64,000 nucleotides of DNA, taken from NCBI GenBank assembly GCA_021014945.1, contig MU266369.1, forward strand, positions 62,001-126,000, written 5' to 3'. Below are positions 1-13,237 of this stretch, piece by piece; within the stretch, counting starts at the first letter, position 1; every line of letters begins with the position of its first letter. Both the position numbers and the translations under genes were made by a program. Under the pieces are notes generated by a model. It ran no database searches, had not been told where the DNA came from, and worked only from the letters and a program-made list of their open reading frames with translations. The stretch is from Leucogyrophana mollusca (taxonomy: Eukaryota; Basidiomycota; Agaricomycetes; Boletales).

Positions 1-1629
1 CATTCGAAGAGTTCAAAGAAGCGGTGGATAAGGTACTACCGGTCATCAAAGAAGCGTCTTCGAAAGAGCGCCTTATGATGGGCAACAGGTCTGCCTCTGG
101 AGTGGCCGGGTCGTTGAAGAGAAAGAGGGAATCGGACATCAGGGAGGAAACAAATAACAGCGACTACTTTTTCGCGAAGTTTCTAACTAGCCCCGATCTT
201 CTCGAGCTCGAGGTTTGTTAGGTATGATCCGCCTATCATATAGTCTCAATAGCTTTCTTTCTAGATTGCCGACACTCACTTTCGCCGCCAAGTTCTCTTT
301 CAACTCCTGATTGTTTTGAATCACCTCCTTTCATTCACCAAAGCGGCCAAAGCTGTTTGGTCGACACCTCGTAACCGCTCCCTGCAGATGGACTTCACAC
401 TTGAACCTGCAGACGCACAGTGGGTCCAAGAGGTCATAGCGAAAGCCTCGGCAGAACTGCGTTCAACAGCACCCAATGGACCTACTTTCGCGGATACCGT
501 GAACGTTATCCTCGACCGGGAGAAGAATTGGGTCAAGTGGAAAAATGACATGTGCGCACCGTTTGACCGAGGACCCTGGGCAGCCGAGGTGGACGGACGA
601 AAAGTCGGGCTTGAGGAAGCGACGAGGGCAGCGCGAGCTAAAAGACGGGAAGAACCAGAAGATTGGGCATACAGTCTAGGCTCGCAGCCCTTGACGGAAA
701 TCTGGGAGATGGGCTATCGAGACCTGAATGACCTCCACAATCCCTTCCAGTTCAGTCTTTCTTGTTCCTACACGTTCCACCGAGGAGCTTTTTGTGCTTA
801 CTTTCGATCTACAGAGCCGGCGATGTCAAAGATTTCGTAAAGAAAGTTAAACAAGAAGATGCTCGTATAGATATGCGCAAGAAAACGCTAGCCAGGAATG
901 CTGAGCGGATCGCACAAGCGCGAGTGAAGGCTGCTGCACCTCCTAAGGAGCTTGCTGCACTAGAACCTCTCTCCCAAGAGATCCCAACTCCTGTCTCCGA
1001 TACTCTCAAGGCAGACCAGTCTCTCATTACGCCACGCCCTATACCATCCGCCACGAGCTCTCCTCTACACCCTTCCCTTCCTGCGAAACCAGGCTCATCA
1101 CCCTCCAAGTCCATATCGGACGCAGGCACTTCTAGTCCAGCACAACCTGTCGTACCTGTGCCTGCACCCGTGCCGGCTCTGAGTCTTGGAGCTGCGCCTG
1201 CACCAGTAACCGCTCCATCTCCTGCGCCACGGCCTGCGCCGGCCCCTCCTACTGACGACCAAATCCTTAAATTTCAAGAGGTGCGTATTGTGTTTACCCG
1301 GGTTATTATATTTGACAGACTGGTTCCCAAAGAACAAACATCGTTGGTCATGGTTGGCTCTTCGAACAGCACGGGATCAACATTTGCAACACTTCGGTAA
1401 GATCGGAACGGGAGATGTCACTCTCCTTGCTCAAGAGATCGATGCGGAGAAGGAGCGGGAAAAGGAGCGGGAACGGGAGAAGACTCAGAAAAGCGAGGAG
1501 ATGATGCCAAGCATGAGCACGGAAACTGCGATTGGCGTAAATGAAGATCCTGGGCACAGCAGTTCTATGGTTCCTGTGGCCGCGGACGAGGGTAAAACTG
1601 GTGATACAGCAGGGATCCAGGACGGGTGA
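1..1629 (+). CDS. THOC1: THO complex subunit THOC1/Hpr1 (5' end outside window)
   Basis: The 3' part of a gene that begins left of the window; the frame is open from base 3. THOC1 is a core subunit of the nuclear THO/TREX complex, which couples transcription elongation to mRNP packaging and export. Family blocks are visible in order: VDKVLPVIKEASSKERL, then DLLELE joined across an intron to IADTHFRRQVLFQLL, then the basic VKKVKQEDARIDMRKK stretch, a Pro/Ala/Ser-rich linker (about 1000-1260) and the C-terminal block RWSWLALRTARDQHLQHF followed by a charged KERE-rich tail. Introns inferred at 213-264, 750-814 (weak donor GTTCAG) and 1281-1332, all keeping frame. Stop at 1627-1629. Family assignment rests on recalled conservation and is firm; the length of the missing 5' part is unknown. 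Confidence 0.88.
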
Positions 1630-1947
1630 CCGATATCAGATATACTTTAGACCGTCCTTTTTGCGAGACCTGACAGCTTGTCGTAATTACTTGTTTTCTC
1701 TCGGCGTTGAGCAAGTCGCGTCCTCGACTTTCAGTGCAAACTGTAAATCCTTGTCCGTCACTCTTTTTACTCACCATAGGGCATACTTACAGCTGGCATG
1801 GTGCAAGACTTGGCGGTTGCAGCGGACCGTTGACTAAACCAATCGGGTCACGACAGCAACACTTCATTTTTCGAAGCCTTGATCGCGATCGATAAATACT
1901 ACGGGGTCCCTTTGTCCTCTTTCTGCCAACTTGTAATCGACTTAGCA
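1630..1947. other. intergenic, THOC1 to epimerase
   Basis: 318 bp between two genes in the same orientation. It must hold the THOC1 3' UTR and the epimerase promoter. I see no clear TATA box, repeat or further gene. Confidence 0.5.
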
Positions 1948-3459
<1,512 letters not shown>

Positions 3460-3640
3460 TCCGGTAGTGGCCTATTGGCTTCTTCAGAATCTAAGTATAT
3501 ACCTTTGCCGTGTCTGACGAGATAGATGAGGTGATCCAGGATGCCAGTCGTTCTGGTCTGAAGCTGATGCTCAAAGTGTGCTGCACTTTCTAATGACCGA
3601 GCGAAATTGGGAGGTCTGAAAAACCAATGTGACGTGCAAT

Positions 3641-5494
3641 TCAAAATGTATCTAAGTTTGTATCGAAAGGTATGCAAAAATACTGGAAATTGTTTACCGC
3701 CTCATATGCTCTCCTTTCTGATGCCATGACATCTCTATAACTCTCTGCTTCTCCTCTATTCATGACACCATCTACATCATTCGCGATCTTCTCCGAGAGT
3801 TCGATCGGAAATCGTTTCGAGCTATGTACTGCCCTCATAAACCACTCCACCTGCTGGGGAGCGATTCTACTTGTGGATACTATCGGTGCAATGTCTGGGT
3901 CGACAAGGAAAAATTGTAAGACACGTTGGTGGCCTTCTTTAGAAGGATCTGCGAGCCTGAAGGGCATGTGCTGAACCTGGTATATATTGGGAAACGCGAC
4001 GCAGAGGCCAGTGTAAGTGGGGATGGAACCGATGAATTGGTGGCATGCATCCCCCCTGTCTAGACCATATGTACGGAGAACAGCACCACGGTCACCCCGG
4101 GGAGAAGTCACGGCCATCCGAAAGTCGACTGCGTTTCCAATGACGTTTTCCTTGGCCAATGAGTTAGATGCGTTATGAATGAGAAACCTGACATACCACG
4201 GTCAGGTAATAGAATGCACAGGCCACGATACGCTCATTCTTCATGCCCTCGACGTGCCAAGACGAGCCTAGGTAATCGTTTCCATTAGGTTCCTTTTGTG
4301 ATCGTGGTCATGAGCCTGCAGGGGGAAATAGGCCAACAGGAAGCTTACAAGTCGCGTGTCAGTCACTCGGACGATAACCTGCAACGTCCGTCCTTTCAAC
4401 TGGACAGTGTGTCTTCGATTCTCCAGACCTCCAGCATACCCAGCGCGGGGTACATCAGGAAGTTGTATAGGTTTGTTCATCACCCACTCCCTCGTTCGGC
4501 TCTCATACACGGCCCAGCCTTGCTCATCGTCAGAAAATTCTGGTGGCTCCGGTTCAGTCACAAGCTTCAGCGGTGTCTTGATACGCTGCGACATAGGATT
4601 GTCTTCGTGAAGATCAGTGAGGACGTGTTCAAACAGCGGAACAATCTTAGAGAGGAGATTCTCTATGCAATTATGAAGCGACACGTGGCGAGGGTGTAGA
4701 TTGTTGATGTAGGAGAGTGCCTTGACGGCGCCAGATGATGAGACCGCGAAGTCGGTGGGAAGACACGCAAAAGTTTTAGATACCGCAGCGGTGTTCTCGA
4801 TGTCATACATCGGTAGATGCGGTTCAGGTAGTACTCGGTCGGAGTTTTGCGAATCGTAGGCTAGTGTGCGCCCATATACGAGACAATGTAGGAAAGGGTC
4901 AATGATATCGACCGTGGTGCCGACACGAGGGTCCCATGACATTTGCACCTCTCGCAACGATGAGAGCTCACGATCGACTTCCACAAGCAAAGCTTCATTT
5001 AGAAACGGGGTAGAGTACCAGATGCGCTCGAAGCAGGCCACCTGGCTGCATAAGACATTATCAGGTACCTGAGCACATCCACAAGATAAATCACTTGCCA
5101 CTGGTTCTGTGTGTCACGTAGGTTTGCATATCCATCCAATTCATCCAACACATAGTTTATCTATCGAATTGTGTTCTCTCCGCAAAATGTCATGGAGAAA
5201 AAAGTAAAGATGTACCTGGTGTGGGGACAGTGATATCTCAATCCAGTTGACTGGGGTGCGCACGGCCCAAGTGCTAGTGAGAGCCTTCGCTGCCCACTCG
5301 GCTCGGGTTCCAGGGTCATGGAAGCGAGTCCACCAGTCCTGCTCTCGCCGAAGTGAAGCAGAGAGCTTTGACATGGCCAGGTCTATCAACTGGAGGAGAT
5401 AACGAGGCCGTAAGTCGGTACAGCACTCATTTAATTGCAACTTCGCCCACCGTCCTTGGACTATCGCCGACACCACCAATGTGACGTCTACCAT
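3641..5494 (-). CDS. DUF4246 family protein
   Basis: A fungal family without an established function. Exons on the minus strand: about 5494 down to 5214 (WWTRFHDPGTRAEW, then NWIEISLSPHQ), a short exon INYVLDELDGYANLRDTQN, a long exon from VACFERIWYST to SSWHVEGMKNERIV, and the last exon from about 4160 (NAVDFRMAV, LCVAFPNIYQVQHMPFRL, GHQRVLQFFLVDP) to the stop at 3641. The spacing of HxE (WHVEG), a later His (QVQH) and an Arg (GHQR) before a hydrophobic strand resembles the Fe(II)/2-oxoglutarate oxygenase core; that is my inference. The start is uncertain: I used the first ATG in the open frame (MVDVTLVV). It is divergent from the Pin1 gene. Confidence 0.75.
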
Positions 5495-5826
5495 TGACAA
5501 AAGGATGGCGGTAGCCCCGGTATAGCTGTCTCGCTTCACCGACCATTTTCTACGGGAAGTGTATCATGGCGCAGGTGATGGTGAGGTTCCAGTGAACCAA
5601 CAGGCGTCCCTCGCTTAAGATGGCCAATGGGAGACCAGTTTGGACGCGGTCCTAAGATCGTGAACTTGAGAAGAGGCTGCAAAAGGCATGATCATGTAAT
5701 CAAAGCTCATGGACCGGTGGACTGTCCGGTCTATTATCATTGCTTCACAGGTCCATCACTGCTACCCATTGGCCCCCCACATCGCATCTCAGATCAGTAA
5801 TCTCTACGAACGAAAACCAAATAACG
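5495..5826. promoter_or_regulatory. divergent promoter region, DUF4246 / Pin1
   Basis: About 330 bp between two genes that point away from each other, so promoters of both should lie here. No TATA box or recognisable operator was seen. Confidence 0.4.
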
Positions 5827-6446
5827 ATGGTGCGTCTCAGGCATCTCACTAGCAGATATCTTGAATCACGATTGAAACCAGTCTGGTAGTTGGGAAGTCC
5901 GGATGTCCAACTCGAGGGGGGTCCCTTATTTCTTCAATGCCGAAACCAAGCAATCGAGCTGGGACGCACCTGGTGAACTCTCTGATGCAGAAGTTCAGTC
6001 CCTTCCCGGAGCGAAGGAGTATCTGGGTGTTGGCGGCGCGTCTGCCAGTGCGAATCCTGTTCAGGTTCGTGCGAGTCATCTGCTAGTGAAGCACAAGGAC
6101 AGTCGGAGGCCGTCCAGCTGGAAAGAAGTATGTCCTAGCACGTCCCTTCTGGCCACTGAATGCTAAACTTTTGTGCTAGGCAAACATCACACGGACCAAG
6201 GAAGAGGCAATTGCGATTCTCAAAGGATACCAAGAGCAGATTGACGGTTCACAAAAGAAGTTCGCTGAGCTCGCCCAGGAGCACTCGGACTGCTCTTCGC
6301 ACTCCAACCAAGGCGACCTTAGTTGGTTCAAGCGGGGACAGATGCAGAAGCCTTTCGAAGATGCTACGTATGCTCTACAGGTCGGGCAGATTAGCGACAT
6401 CATCAGCACGGACAGCGGAGTGCATTTGATTATGAGGACAGGGTGA
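5827..6446 (+). CDS. ESS1: Pin1/Ess1-type peptidyl-prolyl isomerase
   Basis: A parvulin that isomerises phospho-Ser/Thr-Pro bonds; Ess1 acts on the RNA polymerase II tail in the nucleus. Three exons give 171 aa: 5827-5829 (only the ATG), 5882-6127 and 6180-6446, an exact codon count. The start Met is alone in its exon, followed by a 52-bp intron. The WW domain runs from SGSWEVRMSNSRG through YFFNAETKQSSWDAP (second Trp and NPP-like end). The catalytic domain shows SHLLVKH, the phosphate-binding SRRP pair, the Cys of HSDCSSH, GDLSWFKRGQMQKPFE and the closing DSGVHLIMRTG. All landmark residues of Pin1 are present, so the enzyme should be active. Confidence 0.95.
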
Positions 6447-6865
6447 ATGAGCATAAGAGGCTGGAACAACTGAAGAGCACACAATTGTACGTTTAGCAGG
6501 AATCACTCTTGGCACATTGCATCAAAGTCGGCATTTGCAACCTAGCTATCATGAGAACTTGGAGCCTTGTCTCATCTCCGCGGGCCTGATGAACACGTAT
6601 TGACCCGAGACCTGTGTTCTCCATTTCAGTCAGTCTGCATTTCCCGGAGCACTCACGCAATACTCACGACTCCTCAAGTACGTGTAATTCGAAGCGAATT
6701 GCTTTTCCCACTTCTTGCTCGCTGTTCGGGATAGCGACCGTCTTATTTCCGACCCTGAAAAATTTTCTTGTTATCCTTGTAGCTGGTAGTACTGCTATCA
6801 GCTATCTTGCTTATTTCTATCTTTCGAGCTTCCAACGACGTGCAGAGCCTGAACAAGTGCGCGAA
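6447..6865. other. intergenic, Pin1 to MOSC gene
   Basis: About 420 bp. An open frame continues upstream of the chosen MOSC start (from about 6614) and contains a hydrophobic stretch, so a longer N-terminus of the MOSC protein cannot be excluded. Otherwise nothing recognisable. Confidence 0.4.
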
Positions 6866-8510
6866 ATGGCAGAGCCGTCGCTTATTGAACGTGGGGTAGC
6901 CATGCTGCAGGAGTTTCCACTACCGATCATTATTTTCCTTGCTCCTCTGCTTTATTACTTGAGTTTTGTCAGAAAGCCCAAAGCTTTGAGTATGTTTCGA
7001 TTTGCCACCCGCCATTGTCCCGGCACCATCTGACTCTGTGCTTTCTAGAAACCACGCTCAAGGATTCAAAGACCAATTCCCCAGACTATGGAGAGTTTGA
7101 CATGTCGAATGTCCGCGTCACCAAGATCCTTGTACACCCAATCAAGGCTAGTCCTTTCAACTCCTCCCTTGACATATGGCCAACACATTGACTGGCGCTC
7201 CCCTCTGTAACAGAGCTGTAAAGGTACCTCTGTCCAGGAGGCCAGGTACACACCGGAGGGATTGGATGTAATTTCTTCCCTGCTTTTCTACTTCGAGTGT
7301 TTGCTGATGCAAGTACTAGAATGACAGGAAGTGGTGCATCATCCGCGCTGATAATAATGTCGTAGTCACTGCTCGTGAAGCCGGAACGGTATGTCCCGTT
7401 ACGCAACTGCGTGCGGGCGCAGCCAAAGTGCTGCGTGAGCAAATTAGCTGACGAGTCTTTTCCCTTCTAGACGGTGCTTATCCATCCTCGCATCGTTTCG
7501 GATCTGTCACCAGAGGGCGGCCGTCTTGAGGTCTCCCTGCCGAAGAGCTCGGGCTGTGAGACCTTTTCAGTTCCGCTTAACCCATCTGCGGAGACACTTC
7601 GAGGGTGGAAGACGTAAGCATATCCACCATGCACCACTTCTGCATCCCTGCTGATTTATCGATGTCATAGCCTCGATATTTCACTTTGGGGAAAAACAGA
7701 TATCGAGGCTTTCATTTGCGAAAGTATTGATAGCAACTCGCGCTCTCCCTCCACCATTCTATCAGAATATCTGGGTTTACCCGTCCACTTGGTGATGAAA
7801 GGCCCTCGGCCGCGGATATGTCCACCTACATTGAGGTTCCCAATATTGGACTCGCCGTCGTATTTTCAGGACGCGTACCCGCTGCTTGTGGTATCGGAAG
7901 AAAGTGTCGCGGCGGTCCAAGAACGGATCAGGGGAATGGTTGGGGTGCAGGGTGTAGCAGACAAGTGGTCCAGTGACAAGTTGGTGGTTGAAAGGTGAAT
8001 CACCAGGTCTCTTCGGTCCGAGTTTCGACCATCCGCTTTTAAATTCTTTGGAGACGCTGGAGCTGTGCTAAACACGCTTATCCCATCCTCGCAGGTTCCG
8101 ACCCAATATAGTATTCAAGGGGGCGAGTGCGCCCTTCGCCGAAGACGTGTTGACAGAATTCGCCATCGATTCTCACCGTCCGGGTGACGCAATTGACAGT
8201 ACAGCACCCATCATTCACCTCGTCTCGAAATGCACTCGATGCCTGGTGCGAATCTCCGGCTTATATCCCTGTCATAAATAACACTGACCCGACTCGCACG
8301 GCATCTCATCTTTCACAGCTCCCCAACGTAGATACCGAGACGGGGGTTCGGGATAAGGCCGTGCCGTACAAGGCCCTGATGAAATTTCGCAGGGGCTTGG
8401 ATCCCGAGAACGCCAGTAAACCATGTTTAGGGTGCAACGGTGCGCCTACCGGGGATGGGGTTGTGAGAGTAGGTGACTGGGTGCATGCTCGGAAGCTAGG
8501 ATTTGTGTGA
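6866..8510 (+). CDS. MOSC-domain protein, mARC-like, membrane anchored
   Basis: MOSC proteins bind molybdenum cofactor; the mARC type reduces N-hydroxylated compounds at the outer mitochondrial membrane. Eight exons, 384 aa: 6866-6989, 7049-7146, 7214-7267, 7320-7388, 7471-7613, 7671-7994, 8095-8245, 8319-8510. An N-terminal hydrophobic segment (FPLPIIIFLAPLLYYLSF) would act as signal anchor, as in mARC. Then MOSC_N (VRVTKILVHPIK, SCKGTSVQEARY, LDNDRKWCIIRADNN) and the MOSC domain (RFRPNIVFKG, KCTRCLLPNVD, RVGDWVHARK). The HPIK/SCKG junction needs an intron with a GC donor (AAG|GCTAGT at 7147). The acceptor at 7319 rather than 7328 restores DRKWC. Start chosen at the Met just before the membrane segment; it is not certain. 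Confidence 0.85.
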
Positions 8511-9610
8511 TTCACGTCGGATGACGGCTTGGATTACGCGTGCGCGATTGGTGTCTGTGGTATATATAGGAGGGTGGGTGAGCTGATATACTTATGCACG
8601 CTACTTACTTTAGAGTTGAGGGTGGCACCAAGCGGCGAGCGGCGGATTGGAAAGGGATGCCACACTCATGTATGGCTGACAGGTATCTTCAACGAGACCT
8701 GTTTTTACCCTAACGACGCTGAGACTGCATGTTGCCATTGAAATCGAGTATTCTATAATGCACAAGGGAGTGGTCCTGTTACCGATCCAACCGGCAAGTG
8801 CGCGGCGCTTGATGCTCACCGCTCACCGCAAAGGATTCCCAATCACACTGGAACCTGGTTTGATGTTGCCTTTAGTGGCACTGATACGACCCACAAGCAG
8901 TCACTGTTACATCAATGTTGATCTGATTGAGCGGTGCGTGAGATAGGCCTTCCAAGTGTTCCGGGTGTGGCGACAAGAAATTGACAGCACGCAACAACCT
9001 CGTGGAAATAGATTCCGCGGTGTGATTGAGTCAAAGTCGCTGTGTTGGAGTGCTTTTGGACGTCTTCCGCTGTGCAGCGGGTCAGACCACCCGCATGCTT
9101 AATGCTGGGGAGTTGTGAATTCATTTTGGCGGCACCGGGATGAAACAGGACAGGGACAAAGTCCGCCAAGGCACCCATGACCACATGCTGGCAATTGGCA
9201 GCGAGATATCAAGGGGAAGAAGTTTGAGGAACGAGATGGGGCCAAGGAAGCAGATCGATGCTGATATGTAGGTCTCGAGCTGCAACGTGAGTTTTGGGTC
9301 GATCAACATTGTAGGCTGTGGGCTATCTGGGCGGTAAGATGTAAGAAAAAACTACTTTGGAACAATTAGCGTTAGCGTCAAGAGCATATGCCACTTTCGG
9401 TACAAGTCGGTGAACGACATTGGAGTGCCTTGGCCACGCGAGGATATTTCCTTTTTGGTAAATTGTTCAGCTTGCCGGATGGACGGCCCCGTTGAGGTGG
9501 AACGGAATCCATGTCCCCAACAAGCCACCGCTCTGGCAATCTCTAATCCTCCCTTTCTCCTGTACCACATCCTTCCTCCAGATCAGAGCTCAGCGGCCGG
9601 GCTCTGAAGT
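8511..9610. other. intergenic, 1.1 kb, no gene recognised
   Basis: Upstream region of the deubiquitinase gene. Only short, unsupported open frames occur (for example on the minus strand at 8912-9309). No repeat, tRNA or mobile element was seen. Confidence 0.4.
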
Positions 9611-12600
9611 ATGGCAATAGGAAAATGGAACCCTTTTGGCCAGCAAATTCCAGTAGCGCCAGAGGACCCGGTGGTCAAGCCGTTGCCTATCCCCTGCGCA
9701 GACGGAAAACAGTTTGGCCTCGAGAATGTGCGTCCATTCTTCCCTTGGAATAATCCTAGCTGTCCTGATTGTTTGCTTGATATATAGTTTGGCAATACTT
9801 GGTGCGCTGCGCCGCTATTCCCACACGTCGACTTACGCTGACATACCTCTTCATCGAAGCTACGCCAACTCAGTGCTCCAGGCTCTTTACTTTTGCAGTC
9901 CATTCCGAGAGCTGGTTATCCAACATACGGATCCATACGGTGCGCTCCAGTCGATTTCACCCCAACTTCCTGCTATCGTCAATCCCGTGTCGCCATCACC
10001 AACACGCCGCAAACCGGAACGTAAATCCACGCAAGACTCTGCCAACCACAATGGAATTGTACATCCCCCGACTCCGCCTGTACCGTCATCGCCTCGAACT
10101 CTCTTCTCCGCCCTCCGCTCCTTATACATCCACATCTCCCAGAACCCTGCTGAGAAGGGAACCGTTGCCCCGAAAGCCTTCATAGACAAGCTCAAAGAAC
10201 TGAATGAAGCCTTTAGAAATACGATGCATCAGGATGCCCATGAATTTCTGAACTATCTGCTGAACAGGATCGTCGAGGAAATGGAAGAGGAAAAGAAACA
10301 ATTGCACGCTTCTGGAGACGATCGTGAGTTGTTTCCTGGTGGAGTACATATTGCGCTTCAATTTCCTGCTTTTAGTGCCCAGCTCTCTGCGATCATCGTC
10401 CTCCATATCACATCCTCCAGCTATGGCGGGCGGCACAAGCTCGATATCTAGTAGTTCGTCTCCGGGCGCCACATTCATTCACCAAATATTCGAGGGTGTG
10501 CTCACAAGCGAAACTCGATGTTTAACTTGCGAGAAGGCGAGTGACGGTCTCATACCCTGATTTTATCCGTCTCACATATCCATGGTGGCAGGTTTCAGCA
10601 CGCGATGAATCGTTCCTCGATTTATCCATTGACATCGAGCAGAATTCCAGTGTCACAGCCTGTCTCCGACAGTTTAGCGCAAGTGAGATGCTGTGTCAAA
10701 AGAACAAGTTCTTTTGCGATGGATGCTGCGACCTACAAGAAGCAGAGAAGAGGTAGCTTGAATTCAATTATGATATTTCCGATCCGGTGCTAATCTAATG
10801 CGCGTAGAATGAAGATTAAGCGGTTACCAAACGTCCTCGCTCTCCATCTCAAGCGCTTCAAGTATCAGGAGGACGTGCAAAGGTATATCAAGCTTGCCTA
10901 TCGCGTCGCCTTTCCCTTCGAGCTACGGCTATTTAATACCGTCGATGATGCTCAAAACCCCGATCGCCTTTACGAACTATTCGCGATAGTGGTTCATATC
11001 GGAAGGTACGTACACTCGGTGGCCGCTCACTCACCGTCTATCTTTGGACTTCGCTGACGTGCACGCTTATCTCTGCTTTGTTGTGTGATATAATTAGTGG
11101 ACCGAATCACGGGCACTATGTGAGCATCATCAAGACGATGGGGACATGGCTCGTTTTTGACGATGAGACGGTGGACACGATCAAAGAGTCCGAAATTCCC
11201 AAGTATTTTGGCGAATCGAACGCAGGCTCTGCGTACGTGCTATACTATCAGGCCGCTGACCTCGATCTCGCGGCGCTTGGGCTGCGGGCACCGCCGCCGC
11301 CACCCTCAGAGCCCGTGGAGCCCCCGCAGCACCAGGAGATGCTCGATCCCCGTCTCGCAGTCGACTCCCCTGATTGGCTCCCACAGAGTATACCAGCCCC
11401 TCCAGGTCTCACCACATCCCCGGAAAGGATTGAATCACCGCCACCCGCATCGCCATCCATATCTGCTCAGACTCCGACAATCGCGTCGTCTTCTGAGAGA
11501 TCACCACGAAAATCTCCGTCCCAGCCGCTAAAGATAAACATGAGCTCACCGAGTCCTCCATCCTACCCTGCAACCGTTGGGCCTGGTTCGTCACCAAATA
11601 CGAACTCCCCGATAAAGAGTAGCATATTCAATACAATCCGACACATACCGTCTCTCAAGGTATCTCACGACTCTACAGGGAAGCCCGCGTCGTCACCCGT
11701 CATCGCCTTTCCAAAAGAAGAACATGCGAGCTCTGAGCCGCTGCCTTTACTGCCACCCCTCAATGGTACGGACAAAGAATCGGAGAAAAAGGCTGGCAAT
11801 TGGTTCCGACGAAAGAGTCTCAAGGGTTCTGGGAAGCCACGACCTGCGTCAGAGGCTGGCGGACAGATACCAGCTTTACCCTCAGATCTCTCAATCGGGG
11901 CATCGTCTTCTCCTGCACGGTTCCAGACTACCGGTGCGACTTCGAAACACTCCAAAGACCTTGGTTCTCGTCGACCATCGGAGCCTGTTCTGGACCGAAG
12001 TGCGTTCCCTACGCCCTTCACTTCTCGTCGCCCAACAACTGCGGGTGGTCTCAAACACACGTCTTCCCAGGAGAGAAGCATAAGGAGAGAGCCCTCATCA
12101 CCAGTCCCGCTGAGCTCAGCAGTCCCCGTTTCTTCCCCTCACGACTTCTCGGGTCAAACACAACTACGTCCCTTGCCCAGCATACCCGCATCACCACAAA
12201 GCTCCAAAATTTACCAGGCGCAGTCACCGCCATCGGCGTATTCACGTGGCAGCTCTGAGTATGGCCGACCACGGAGACACCCAGTCACAACCAGGAGTTT
12301 TGAGCGGTCACCTTCACCTCCTAGGCTTCCTGCCAGGCCTTCTACTGCTGGTGGAGCGATCAGCTCTGGGGGTTCTCGCACGACCGGCCGGTCACTTCCG
12401 CCCCCTCCACCGATGCCTCTGAATAGTGGGTCGCATGATGAAGAACGGGATAATGGACATGTAACCTTGCCACAGTTTGACAAGGGTAAGACCATAGCCA
12501 GGACAGAAGGATTCACCAAGGAAGAAGAGTCGTCAGCGCGACCCAAGTCCACACATGCATCAGCGGGACTGAGCATTGGCGCCATGGCTGGTGCGAACCA

Positions 12601-12748
12601 CAGTTCTTCGACGAATGGCAGTACTGTCAGCTCGACCGTCTATTCAGCCAGGAGAAAGATGAGCTTTACGGCACCCCTCCTAGGATTTGGGCGGAAAGAC
12701 AAGGACAGACAGAAGGACAAGGATAAGGAGCGCGAGAAGAAGACGTAA
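9611..12748 (+). CDS. creB: ubiquitin C-terminal hydrolase, USP12/USP46 (creB) type
   Basis: A cysteine deubiquitinase. The Aspergillus relative CreB works with the WD40 protein CreC in carbon catabolite control; USP12/46 likewise need WD40 partners. Seven exons give 921 aa: 9611-9727, 9788-9801, 9860-10323, 10376-10536, 10592-10752, 10808-11005, 11098-12748. The Cys box [14 protein letters not shown] is spread over three exons; exon 2 is 14 nt and the catalytic Cys codon is split TG|C by intron 2. Other signatures: [29 protein letters not shown], zinc-type Cys pairs ([12 protein letters not shown]), [14 protein letters not shown] and the His box [10 protein letters not shown]. Intron 4 has a GC donor (AAG|GCGAGT, 10537). 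Beyond the catalytic fold (to about 11260) lies a 500-residue Pro/Ser-rich, probably disordered tail ending in a run of Lys/Asp/Glu. Confidence 0.92.
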
Positions 12749-13237
12749 TCCCCTGATACAATGCGTTCACCTCCTTCGACTCCCACAATCTAGGACGACC
12801 GGACTTTCCCTGCTGTTTGTCACCGAGCCTGTGCTGTAGAGATCTGTTTTGCATATCTTGTTAATCATCTTTATTCCTTTCCCTTCGTGTCACCCTTTCG
12901 TATTTTCCCATCGCACATCTTTTGCGCAGGATGGATCTGCTTTCTGATGCATAGCTATTACCATGCAATAGTTGTTTATACATACCTCACTAAGTACATT
13001 TGTAATCTATCGCTCTCCTTCTGTAACGACACCAACTCTAGTCAGAGATCTTGGTCAGCTGTTGGTGGTACACTGGTATCATTAGCAAGAATTAATCTAG
13101 GTCCATGGCCCCTCCATTCCCTCAAGAAAGCGCACAGCACAAGCAAGATAACACGACAGCATCTCATATCAGGTTTGGTAGGAAAGTACGTCCGTTGTCC
13201 ATGAAAAACAAGAAATACGGGAAAGGAGTTGGATGAC
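12749..13237. other. intergenic between convergent genes
   Basis: About 490 bp holding the 3' ends of the deubiquitinase and F-box transcripts. If the F-box gene's last intron is not used, its frame would run to 13042. Confidence 0.45.

Noticed and set aside
762..850. A separate gene starting near 762
   Set aside because: It is the third THOC1 exon; a 65-bp intron (750-814) joins it in frame to the preceding exon.
9352..9607. Open frames on both strands just before the deubiquitinase start
   Set aside because: Mutually overlapping, no domain, and they end at the promoter of a well-supported gene.
13042..13237. Extension of the F-box protein to a stop at 13042
   Set aside because: The continuing frame is Cys/Trp/Arg-rich and unlike the rest of the protein; the 35-bp intron gives a more natural ending. 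Kept only as an alternative.
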